Shown: positions 25,817 through 36,529 of the stretch, piece by piece | Position numbering within the stretch: position 1 is the first letter of the stretch | How the letters are laid out: each line of letters starts with the position of its first letter | From: Eupeodes corollae | Taxonomy: Eukaryota; Arthropoda; Insecta; Diptera; Syrphidae | DNA length: 64,000 nt | Assembly: GCF_945859685.1 (NCBI RefSeq) | Contig: NC_079147.1 | Location: forward strand, 235,658,765-235,722,764 | Direction of reading: 5' to 3' | The notes under the pieces: generated by a model | Seen by the model: the letters and a program-made list of their open reading frames with translations, nothing else | Told to the model about the DNA's origin: nothing | The model's database searches: none | Made by a program: the position numbers and the translations under genes

Positions 25817-27841
25817 CTGATACAACAAAGTTTCAAGATTAAATGATAAACAAAGGCAATCGCCGTCAAAACCAACATCAACAAAACTAACAGTTTAAAT
25901 GACTCATTTGACAATTAATTTTTGCAGTGACCTATTTGTCAACACATAAATTCGGCAAGTACGCCAAAGGTTGCATACCAAGAATAATGATAAGAAAAAC
26001 GTGATAAACCATAAGAGTCAGCAACCCTGGTCACGAAAAAGGCTGTCCAAGTCGTTCCTAAATGTGCGGACACCACACGCCTTTTTCTACATTATACAAT
26101 GCACAATGCACATACTCGCTGTTGCGTTTGCATTGAAAGGTAATTGACGTTGCAATGCTGACTCCCTTAGTTGCGTCGCGTCGTCGTCCGCTTCGTCGTT
26201 ATGTGGAAGTTGATTCTTTTCTCTGTGGCAATATGACCATCACCAAGTCATATAGCCATCCATCTATGGAAACACTTGTTCGCGTCTAGATTCCGAAATC
26301 ACCACCAAAACGATGACGACGACATCAACATCAACATCGACTTCGACATCGCAACGTAAAACAAACCCAACTAAGAAAACACTTAAACATGTTGTTCCAG
26401 CTGATCACGTACTCGAAAGAGAAGTTCTGAGTTTGGTAATAATTCATCAAACATCCTGTATATTTATGCAAATGCATTTTTGATGCATGCATACGCGTAT
26501 GTTACGTGAGGTGCGGGGGCGATGGCACTGATAACATAACTAGCTACATCTATCGTACGTTTAGTTAGTTATCTATAGTCTACCCACCCTCACCTAAATG
26601 ACAACGAAACTTTTGAATAATCTGATCGACATTTTAATGCAACTTCAATGAAAAAATGTCATAAACAAATCAAAATAATAATAATAATAATTGACGGAAT
26701 TAAAAATGAAAACAATAACTGTGAATCACTTGTCTCGCTATATACGAGTAGATAGGTGGGATATGCGCGGCGTGACATTTGGCAGACTTTCGTTTTTGTT
26801 GCAGTTTTTACGTATTTAGCTCGAAAAACACGTTCATTGTTCTTCTAAGGTGACACGAGACAGCTGCACTTAGATAAAGACTGTATTCTATTGCGCCGCC
26901 CCGCCATAATTCCATAATTGGCTTGTGAGACAATAAAACGCATGTTTCATTAAACTTATCTAAGTAAACGTAAATGTTCTTTATTGAACATTTAAAAACT
27001 CGTATATTTCACAACACAGCACAAGGCGTAGAATGTATTAAAGGTGTTGGCGTATAATGTCTCCTATAGTCCTGATGGCAGGCGGCCGGCGCGACCGTAG
27101 CGGTGACGGGCGGCAGCGATGGCAATTATTTTCAATGAAAACTTCTTTACGACGATTGTATATAAGTATGTTTTATTTGTTTGGGTTTCTCGTAGAAGCA
27201 AATATTGATATCCACTTAATACGGGCGGTTTTTGTTCGGTAGAGAAATAGGCCTCAAAGGTTGTGTTTGATTTGACGCAGCTGGTAGTTGGTTAACAAAA
27301 CTAAATATTGTTTCCGCTTCTGCAAGAATTTGTGCGGAAGAATTGTAAGAGACACGTCCGTTTGGACACAAACACGAAATGAACATTATTCGAATAGAAG
27401 AAGGTGACAACCAGAAGTGTTTGTTAGCTCGAGGTTTTGGAAATTTAAAGACGCGTTCAAGGTAAATATGAGTATAACTGGCAAAAGTCCTTGATGAATG
27501 TAGAACATTAGTTGCTAGTTAAGAAAGGAGATATATTAACAATGAAGCTGTACTCAAGATGTTTTTTTTATCTTTGCATTTAACATCACTACCAAAAAAT
27601 AATAAAGTCGTTTATTAATTAAAGTCTATCGTGTAATTTTATGTCAGCTAAGGCAAAACTCTAGCAGACCGAACTTTTGTTGCGTTCACTCAAAGTAGAA
27701 CTTAACTTGAGGATGTTTATCTTCAACATGTTAATTTGACGATTTCAACTTTCGGATTTAAGCCCTAGATTTGATTAACTTTAGTTTTTCTCAACTGCCC
27801 AAAATAAATGGAATTTGGATTTTGTTTGATTTATGTTTATA
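25817..27841. other. gene-free stretch, probably host noncoding
   Basis: No transposon motif or convincing frame was seen. There are GC-richer patches at 26160-26360 (CGTCGTCGTCC-type runs and GACGACGACATCAACATC) and 27070-27120. It could be regulatory or UTR sequence of a neighbouring gene. Confidence 0.35.
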
Positions 27842-27953
27842 AAGGGTATCCCAAAATTAACGCAAGATTTGAATTTGCCGCCATTTGTGCAGTGAAGTGT
27901 TGGTAACCCTGAAAAAAAGAAATTTGACAGCTAACAGTATAGGGTTATTAAAA

Positions 27954-29217
27954 ATGGAGCGTTACACGATAGAACAACATGTCTTCATTATTAAAGAATA
28001 TTTCAAAAATAGTGAAAGCTTGGCGGCTGCAGTTCGAAAATTTCATACAAAATATGGTCGGAATAGTGTTTTAACTTCGTCAACTGTGAAGAGATTAATT
28101 GAAAAATTCATGGAGACTGGATTTGTTGGAGACGCCAAACACACTGGTCGTCCAAAAACAAGCCGTTCAAATGTGAATGTCGAAGCAGTGCGTGAGAGTG
28201 TTGCTGACAATCCAGGAACCTCAATTCGACGTCGCACAGTGGTTCGGTTTGTATGGGAGAGCGGAAAAAAGTCTGTAAAATCTGAACGGTTCAACGGATT
28301 TAAATAAAATTTGGCGTACATGTTAAAATTAGTCTTATGCATATTTGGTCAAAATTTGGTTGAAAAAAAAAATTAAAAAGACTTTTTTCCGCTCTCGCAC
28401 CACTGTGCATCGTGGACAAGAATTGCAAATTTCAAGAACCTCTCTACAGCGTATACTCACCAAAGATCTGTGTCTTCATGCTTACAAAATTCAATTAACA
28501 CAACAATTGAAGCCTAATGACCATGTACAGAGAAGAGAGTTCGTTGAATGGATTATTGAACATCAACAAATGGACCCTGATTTTTCGAGCAAAATCATCC
28601 TAAGTGATGAAGCACATTTTCATCTTGATGGCTTTGTCAATCGCCAAAATTGCAGCATTTGGGGTTCGGAGAACCCACATGTGATTGTCGAAAAACAAAT
28701 GCATCCACAACGTGTGACTGTATGGTGTGGATTTTGGGCTGGAGGCATAATTGGGCCATATTTTTTTGAAAATGATGCTGGTCAAGCAGGGACTGTTACT
28801 GGTGATCGATATCGCGACATGATTACACAGTTCTTTCTGCCAAAATTGGATGATATTGACGTGTTCAATATGTGGTTTCAACAAGACGGTGCCACATGTC
28901 ATACAGTTAGTGAAACAATTCAATTACTGCATGAGACATTTCCAGGTCGTGTACTCTCTCGTTTCGGTGATCAAAATTGGCCTCCTAGATCGCGTGATTT
29001 AACACCATTAGACTTCTTTTTATGGGGTTATTTGAAATCACAAGTCTATGTCAACAAGCCCACAACCACCCGTGCATTAAAGGAGGAGATTCAACGCTGC
29101 ATCAACGAAATTCAGCCACATTTATGCAGAATGGGCATGGAAAATTTCAACAAAAGAGTGCGCATGTACATGCAAAGCCGTGGAGGCCATTTGTCCTATG
29201 TGTTATTCCATACATAA
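27954..29217 (+). pseudogene. mariner-group transposase split by a small insertion
   Basis: The ATG at 27954 gives MERYTIEQHVFIIKEYFKNS, a helix-turn-helix that binds the inverted repeats, with a GRPKTSRS linker near residue 62. The catalytic part has the first Asp in ILSDEAHFHLDGFVN, the second in MWFQQDGATCHTVS and the third in PPRSRDLTPLDFFLWGY (36 residues between the second and third by my count). Without bases 28235-28412 (insert plus one target duplication) the two halves are in the same frame, totalling 361 codons with no stop. The only lesion is therefore the insertion. The enzyme would excise and reinsert the element at TA dinucleotides. As present, translation stops at 28307. Confidence 0.88.
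28235..28407. mobile_element. Transib-like MITE with 12/23 RSS-like ends
   Basis: A 173-bp insertion lies within the transposase gene. Both ends are CACAGTG, facing outward. At the left end a 23-bp spacer (28242-28264) separates the heptamer from AAAAAAGTC (28265-28273). At the right end a 12-bp spacer (28400-28389) separates the inverted heptamer from the same AAAAAAGTC (28388-28380). Flanks CGTCG (28230-28234) and CATCG (28408-28412) look like a 5-bp GC-rich duplication with one change. CACWRTG ends with 5-bp duplications are the signature of Transib, the transposon family related to RAG1. The element is too short to encode a transposase. Confidence 0.75.
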
Positions 29218-29334
29218 CCCTATCCTATGTACTTTACGAGTCAATAAAAATATAACTATCAAAAGACTAAAAACGGAATTTTCTATTTAATTCAAATCTT
29301 GCGTTAATTTTGGAACACCCTTTATAATTTAGTT

Positions 29335-31560
29335 TTTGCTGTTTGCTATTTTGGGTAGATTAGGCAGCAATTACGAAAGGAGGATAGGATTAGAAAAGGG
29401 AAACCAATGCACAATGGTTTCGAATGTCTGCACATTGTATTGAGTGGGAAATATTGAGCCTGGTAAAGAATTAAAGAATTTCAAGAAAATAGAATTTCTG
29501 TACTTAACAGTACGTCCGAAATTGAACACTAGGGTCAACTGATGGGCATTTCTAGAAATACGGGTATTACGTTTGAATTGTTTTAGGATGAGGAATGCAA
29601 CTGGCTATTTCCCTAGAGCCTTATTTATAAAAATAACGATTAAACAATCATAGGCTTGAGACCTTGCGGCGGTGTACGAGAGAAGCAAATGTCTGGGTAA
29701 GAGAACGATCTCCTATCATTTTTAGAGCTCTTCTTTCAATTCTATCCAGAAGACTCAAGTATCAGATCAGAAAGCGTAAGCAACTTATGGCATCGCCGGA
29801 GAAAACCTAAACACTTAGCAGGATTTTTGGCAATGTCAAATATATGATCACTCCACAACAAGTGGTTTGTAATGCAAATATATAGGACTGATGGTTGTTT
29901 AATTTCCTCAAAGCAAGTACCACCCATGGATAGTGGCATTGGGGTAGGGTTACGCTTTTTTGACAGTAGACAGCATTGAGTTTTCGAAGCATTAATTTCT
30001 ACACTATTTTTAATTCCCCATTGAACAATGCCACGTTTAGAATTTAATGAGCTTATCCTACTCTGCCGTTGGTAGTCGAAGAACATCCGAAGAAAAATGA
30101 TGAAAATGATAAGCAGAGGGTAAGCATCAGCGAAACAATTTAGTGTGTTAGATGTTTCAGACAAAAGATCATTCATGGTTATATGGAAGAGATTCGGAGC
30201 CCTGGGGAACACCAGCGTTTATTTTGTGGATCAGATTTCAACTCGTCCAATACTACTTGGATTGAACGTTCCGAAAGGTAATTTCTAACCCGGCAAAGAA
30301 GATATTCATCAATACCAAAAGCACGTATTTTCGATAAGAGAGCCTGATGACAAACTCTATCAAATGCCTTTGAAATATCAAAATATTCTCTAAAGCGATG
30401 TAAAGATTTCTTGCACTATTCGGTGAGATAAACCATGAGATGACCAGTGGACCTATTGCACAAAAGCCATACTGCCGGTCATTTAGAAGTTTCCGTTCTT
30501 CAAGATATTTCTTAAGCTGAAAATTAATCAGCGTTTCCATGGCCTTGGAAAGAAGGGACGTAAGTGCGATTGGACGATAGTTAGATGGGGAGCGGGATTC
30601 GCCTTTTTAGCGACAGGATGGACAAATGCAGTTTTCCATCCACTCGGAAAGAGACCAGCATAGGACAGGTGGAAAAGTTAACGCAGTGGCTTTAAATAAC
30701 ACCTCTTCAGAACAATAACGGGGATACTATCCGGGCCACCGAATTTGTGAATGTCAAGATTTTTAAGTACTCTAGTAACTGAACGAGTGCGAAAGAAGAT
30801 TCGTCCCATAGAATCATTTACGCTTTACGCCCGCATCGAATTAACAGCAAACTGCGCTGCAAGCAAATCTGCTTTATCAATCGAGCTAACAAAAGGAGTT
30901 TAATTGGAAACGAGGGTAGGAACTAACGGTGACATAGTGTTGGGCACTTTTTTTACAAATGACCAGAAATTTGTACTAGCTTTGGGACTTTGTAGCATTT
31001 TTTGAAGTTAATTCGGGTCATGCAAAAATTTAATGCGTCGAATATGTCCGTGTCTTTCTAGCTTGTTTAAACTTATTCAGGTTTTCCTCAGTAGGGTCGG
31101 CTTTATAAATCCGGAAACTTACATCTTTGATCCTAATAACTACTTCCAACTTGAATTAAACCATGAGTTTTCTTTTCACCCTATTCGGGATACAATTTCT
31201 CATTCCTAAAAGAATTAAGTTTGTAACCATATCTGCGCTGGAATCCACGTCACTATCGAGGAAGCATAGTAACCAGTTAAACCGTGGGGTTCTTTTCTTT
31301 AACTGGGGTTTTTTGGCATGAGAAATTAGCAGATATGACATAATGGTCTAATGTGCCTAGAGGTAATAATACACTAACCGCATATTTATTAGGATCAGAG
31401 GTAAGAAACAAGTCTAGAGAGTTGGCGGGCTAACCTGCAACTTCAGGAATCTGAGTTGGCTCGTCAACTAACTGAGTCAGGTGGTTAAGCTCAAAAAAAA
31501 TCTCGATATACCTTCCTTCGGATGTTGTTCGACCAGAATTGCGCAGCTATCTAAACTGAA
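29335..31560 (-). mobile_element. CR1-like LINE, copy 5 (longest)
   Basis: On the minus strand the endonuclease C-terminus (about 31560-31330, with DHYVISANFS) precedes the linker (31341-31156, SYLLISHAKKPQLKKR), the RT (about 30800-29980, with LNDRQYGFCAIGPLV and NDLLSETSNTLNCFAD) and the C-terminal region (29980-29400, CFEEIKQPSVLYICITNHLL, FLRRCHKLLTLSD). It aligns with copies 1-4. Stops and shifts are frequent. Confidence 0.75.
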
Positions 31561-31734
31561 GTGATATTGGTGATAGCAATAAAAACAATTTTCAACTTGC
31601 TCAAAATTGACAATTCAAGTTCTGATTTTCTTGACCTTGAAATAAACCCTTAGGTTTCTCTGTCAAATATACATTTTATTACTTACGATTCAGAACTTTG
31701 TTGAACCCAGAAAGATTGTTGCTTGTTGGTTGTT

Positions 31735-33446
31735 GGGGTACTGGTTTCAAACATGCAATACTTTACCCGGTTTTTAAACAAGGAGATTAAAAAGATCAAG
31801 GCAACTATAAGGGTATTTCACTGTTGAACTCATCAGCTAAAATTTTTACAAGCATTCTCCAAAACCGGCTAGAACTTTGGATCAACAAAAAAAAGCTCTT
31901 GAAAGAGTTTCAAGATGGATTTCGTACTGGTTATGCCACGGTCGATCACATATTTTTGTTACGCAGCATAGCCGCAAGTTTTATTGCTAAAACACAAAAG
32001 TTATATGCTTTCTTCATAGACGTTAAAGCTGTTTTTGACACCATTGATCGCAAAAAAATGTTACAAGCCATATAACTATGGTTTGAGCCACAAATTTGGT
32101 AAAACCTTAAAAAGCTTGTACGATGAAACTAAATCAGCTGTATGGTGCGGAAGCGATTTGTCAGAGTGATTTACAACAGAAGGTGGAGTCAGACAAGGAT
32201 GCAACACAAGTCCATCAATTTTCGCCCTTTACATCGAAGACATCATTGATCGCGCTCTTTTGTACCTTGACGAAATTGTCATTTTGGCTAAATCACCCGA
32301 ATCTATGCAAATGATGATTAATCGAGTTGCAGAATACTGTAATCTTTGGGACCTTGAGCTCAATCTAAGCAAATAAAAAATTATGATATTCAAAAGTGGT
32401 GGAGGTAGAATGTCCAGAGCAGAGAAATGGGTATTTGCGAGAATCAATCGAAGTAGTTAAGCAATTCAAGTACCTAGGAATGATTTTCACCTCAAATCTG
32501 AATATGGAAACTCATTTAACTGAAAAACTATCCCAAGCTAAGTGTGCAATTAATTCAACATGGAGAAATTGTTTCCAAAGTATTATCGCGCACAGTGCAA
32601 AATACCAAGTTTTTGAAGCAGTAGCGAAATCCATTTTGTTTTATGGTGCGCAGGCATGGGTCCACTTATACTTTGTTACGGTTGAAAAACTGTTAAGATA
32701 TTGCCTTCTTAGAACATTTCAATTTCTTGGATTTTCACCGAATTATATATTGATGATTGAAACAGGTATGTCCGCTTTATTTATTTAAACCCTAAAACTC
32801 AATACTAACTATATACTAAAATCAATGAATGAAAACGGAAACATATTAACTTTGTAGTCACCAATAACACCTTATTGTATAACGATATTTTGGACCTAGC
32901 AGAGAGCTACAACTATCCTCTTCAACTGAACTGGGACTCAAGAACCCAATGGAAGGAAACCCTTTACATATTTATTGAGCACATATGTAGATGACAAAAT
33001 GCGAATAAATTTGGAGAGAAGACGCAGATGCCTAAACTCACAGAGAAATTTACAGGACCTTGGAACTTAACTTGGGCTCCCATAACAATTTTAAGGACTG
33101 TCATAGCACCCAAAAAATTTCATATATCTTTAGAGCAAGAGGAGAGGTGCTTCCGTTAAATTGTATACCCCATAGAAGTGATCTACCACTCTTTTGTTCA
33201 ATATGCAACATGGTACAACGTGAGGATTCCGTTCATTTCATAGGAGTATGTACAGCATTTAAAGACATCAGAAGGAGCTGCTTTGGGAAACCAAGCTTGT
33301 CATCCGAAGAAGTGAAAAATGCTTTAAACGGTCCCGACTGGGAAACTATCGACAAATTTTGCAAGACTTCACTAAGTTATCGAAAAATGATAATTGATGA
33401 AGACTTTTGAACTCATATGAATCGACTTAAACATAAAAAAAAAAAC
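31735..33446 (+). mobile_element. LINE relic of a further clade, with poly(A)
   Basis: The RT encodes DQGNYKGISLLNSSAKIFTS, EFQDGFRTGYATVDHIFLLR and FFIDVKAVFDTIDRKKML. The region with YADD is decayed (32260-32380). The post-RT part has VVKQFKYLGMIFTSNLNM and FEAVAKSILFYGAQAW. A C-terminal zinc-knuckle-like CSIC...H....C (33208-33252) closes the ORF at 33410. A poly(A) run follows at 33434-33445. The element is 5'-truncated near 31735. I cannot fix the clade from memory. Confidence 0.75.
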
Positions 33447-33719
33447 TTAATTTATATTAACAAATTGCAACTTATGCTAACACTCTTTAATAGTATTAAT
33501 ATTTAATTTAAAAGAAACAGTTAGAATAAAATTCATGATGCAAAATTGATAATTCTTGGCAGACGGCTTTTAGCCATGTCCTTATGATAAATAGGATTTA
33601 AATGTTAAAATGCACAATACGTTTTATGTAAAAAAATCTCATTCGCTTCATTTAAGGCGGTGCGAAGTCTTCCAGCTCAAAGAAGTTCAACTACAGCAAC
33701 TTAAGTTTGCATACGCTAA

Positions 33720-34396
33720 ATTATACTTAGGATCTGGCCCTCTAGGTTGGGGGTTGTGCGTCGGGGTGACTTCCTGGCCACGTAAAAGCTTTCAAAGTTG
33801 CGAAGCACTAACACGCCTCGGATACGGACTGATTTACTGTTGACAACCAACGCAAACGAATAGAGGACAACGAACTTCGGATATGCACGTGGAATGTTAG
33901 GTCCCTTTACAGACCACGTGCGGCCGAAGAATTAGCGGAGGCCCTAGAACGATATAAAGCAGATATCACCGCCATCCAGGAAATACGATGGGATGGGACG
34001 GGCAAAAAGAGGATGAAAAACTGCGATATTTACTATAGTGACTGCTACCACGAAAACCAACAGCGCTTATTTGGATACGGATTTGTCATTGGAGCCAGAC
34101 TTAGGCAAGAAGTCGCATCAAGGCTAAATTCGGCAACATTAGCCTGATATGCGCGCACGCCCCCACAGAAGAGGAAGACGACAACACCAAAGATATGTGT
34201 TTCGAGCTCTTAGACAAAACATATGAGCAGTGCCCTAGCTACGATATTAAAACAGCCCTGGGCAATTTTAATGCCAAGCTAGGAAGGAAAGACATCTTTG
34301 GTGGAAAAATCGGGAAGAACAGCCTGCACGACAACACTTCCGACTATGGATTCAGGCTCATAGATTTTGCTACGGGGCGAAACGAAACAACAAAAA
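33720..34396 (+). mobile_element. RTE-like LINE, copy c (5' end only)
   Basis: This copy keeps the 5' leader (shared with 2600-2500 of copy a) and the endonuclease N-terminal half. It encodes RICTWNVRSLYRPRAAEELA and DITAIQEIRWDGTGKKR, then ELLDKTYEQCPSYDIKTALG, FNAKLGRKDIFGG and LHDNTSDYGFRLIDFATGRN. The endonuclease residues of TWNVRSL, QEIRWDG and DFN (here NFN) are visible. It stops abruptly at about 34396, before the SDHY motif and the RT. Confidence 0.8.
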
Positions 34397-34646
34397 CTTA
34401 AAGCGTTTATCATTTCTCACTAAATTAATTTTTTTTTTAAATCTTTACAAAACTTAACACTCGCCTTTAAAATAAAAGCTTTTCATCTAAGCTTTTTGGT
34501 TTGTGTCAATGATAAGTTTTTTTCGTTTTTCTTTGGAAACTTTGAGCTTTGGTGGAAGCTTTAAGCTTTGGAGGAAGATTTAAGCTTTGGTGTAAGCTTT
34601 TTATTTAAATTTCTTTTGGACGTTTTTGAAGACAGGTAAGATATGT
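34397..34646. repeat. AAGCTTTGG-rich tandem repeats upstream of tRNA-Val
   Basis: At about 34553-34612 a 20-bp unit similar to AGCTTTGGTGGAAGCTTTA is repeated three times with small changes. The rest of the stretch is AT-rich. Confidence 0.6.
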
Positions 34647-34719
34647 GTTTCCGTGGTGTAGTGGTTATCACATCCGCCTAACACGCGGAAGGCCCCCGGT
34701 TCGATCCCGGGCGGAAACA
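34647..34719 (+). tRNA. tRNA-Val (AAC)
   Basis: A 73-nt cloverleaf is present. The acceptor stem GTTTCCG pairs with CGGAAAC, and the anticodon loop CTAACAC gives anticodon AAC at 34680-34682. The T-arm is CCCGG TTCGATC CCGGG, and the discriminator is A. A TTTTT terminator follows at about 34727. The CCA end is not encoded, as usual in eukaryotes. It decodes valine codons. Confidence 0.97.
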
Positions 34720-34939
34720 AGTTATCTTTTTGCTTAAGTTTATCTTTGCAGTAGTTTTATACCACCATTACTATTGTTTGCATATTGGCATATTAAATTT
34801 ATGTTTGTGAAAAACAAAAACAATAACTAAGTACATAAAAGATATGAACAGGTATTATGCATGTATTAGCAGTCTATGAGTATTTTTTTTCTTACCCATA
34901 CTTTATGATGTACAAGCTTTTAAAGCTGCAAAAACGAAT

Positions 34940-35012
34940 TGTTTCCGCCCGGGATCGAACCGGGGGCCTTCCGCGTGTTAGGCGGATGTGATAACCACTA
35001 CACCACGGAAAC
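34940..35012 (-). tRNA. tRNA-Val (AAC), inverted copy
   Basis: This has the same 73-nt sequence as the gene at 34647 but on the minus strand, 220 bp away. Downstream on the minus strand a TTTTT run (about 34934-34930) can end RNA polymerase III transcription. The pair is arranged tail to tail. Confidence 0.97.
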
Positions 35013-35079
35013 ACTTATCTTTCCTTTAAAAAACGTTTTTCATTCTATGCTTGGCTTAGTCCTACCACGTTGATTTCTT

Positions 35080-36475
35080 GGAATTATTTAATTATTCGTC
35101 TTTCAAGTTACAATACTGTATGGAGCGGACATTAAAATCAAACATTACATTTACAAATTGACAGTGGTAAATTGGAGAGAACATGACCAATTTATATATA
35201 TTGTCTTCAACCATATAGCTTGTGATCCATTTTAAGAGATTCGAGTGGAAGCCAAGCAAATCACGTTTTTTCAAGACAACATTATGTTTTACCCGATCAA
35301 ACGGCTTGAAAAAATCGATGTGCGGTGTACTTGAGTACGATTTTCTAAACAACCAAGACAATAATTTGTAAAAATTTCTAAATTTGTTGCACTAGACCTA
35401 CCACTCATAAAGCCATGTGATGCAGGGAAATATGGTTTTGAACTAAATTAGAAACTTTAATTTTAACAATTGCTTCAAATAATTTGGGGTTTAGCTAAAG
35501 CTTAGCAATAGGTCTATAATTTTCCACAGATGCTTTAGATCCAGATTTTTGTAAAGGAGTTATCAGAGAATGTTTCCATGTATCTAAAAATACTCCTTCT
35601 TTCAAGGACAAATTAAAAATAAAGCAAAGTGAGGTTCTAAGGTTATATTTACAAAATTTCAAAACTAAAGATGGAATATTGTCCGCCTTAAATACAAAAA
35701 ATGTCGATCAAAAAAAGATCACCAAAAGATCGACTCAAGAGACCAAATATATTGTTTATATGTAAATCTTCTTAAGAATTCGAACTCTTTCCTAGATCTA
35801 ATAAATAGTTTACGAAGAGAATCCGAAATCTTAATCTTTTTTTCGAAGTTAAGCTACGACATTTATTAACCTAGACAAACTTTTATTAAACCAAATTGGT
35901 GTTTTTGAATTTTTTTAAAAGAACAAAATCAGCAATAACGTAATCTAATATGTTCCGAAACATGGCAAAAGCCATCTCTAAATTACTGCAGTTATAAATA
36001 ATTTGCCAATTTATGCTTTCAAAATATCGGTTCATAGAAACAAAATCAGTATTTTTGAAATTATATTCATGAGGTATAAAAATGGAACAAAACTGTGATT
36101 CAATTACAACAGGAAAAGTTTATTTAATTTCAAGTGATTTATGATGAACACTATTTTTACCCAAAAGGAAACTAGCCTCATCTAATTGACCTTCTAGATT
36201 CTTATCAATAAAAATTAAAACTAAAATTTGACCGATAGATTAATTAATTTGATGCAGATTTAAAGCCGATAGGCTATCAATTACATTGTATTTAAAATCT
36301 TTAAAATCTTTAGTTACGTTACAAGGAAAATATTGTTCATCATCATTTGAAAATGGCCATTTTACATTTGGTATATTAAAATCTCCAAGTATTAAGGCAT
36401 CAGCGTCACTGCCAAACAGCTGTTAATATTTAGTAATAAGACCTGCAATATAATCTATACTGCAACCAATAGCAT
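35080..36475 (-). mobile_element. LINE relic, CR1/Rex-like
   Basis: On the minus strand the endonuclease motif ALILGDFNIPNVKWPFSND (about 36400-36340) comes first, then a long decayed middle. The RT part has HGFMSGRSSATNLEIFTNY and DFFKPFDRVKHNVVLKKRDLL (canonical SKAFDRVNHN changed) at 35420-35090. It is full of stops. It differs from the other LINE families in the window. Confidence 0.6.
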
Positions 36476-36529
36476 TAACGTCAACAACATCAGCAGCACC
36501 AACATTGTTTCCAGAAACATCCATAGCAA

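Larger units (their letters stand above)
27842..29322 (+). mobile_element. complete Tc1/mariner-group element with TA duplications
   Basis: The element is 1481 bp and flanked by TA at 27840-27841 and 29323-29324. Inverted repeats of about 33 bp start AAGGGTRTYCC and differ at 3 positions. It holds one transposase gene (27954-29217), interrupted by a 173-bp insertion at 28235-28407. This is the best preserved DNA transposon in the window. Confidence 0.93.

Noticed and set aside
33890..34396. Host craniofacial-development-protein-like gene
   Set aside because: TWNVRSL and QEIRWDG belong to the RTE endonuclease. The host-like name derives from a domesticated copy in ruminants, and this is a broken LINE.
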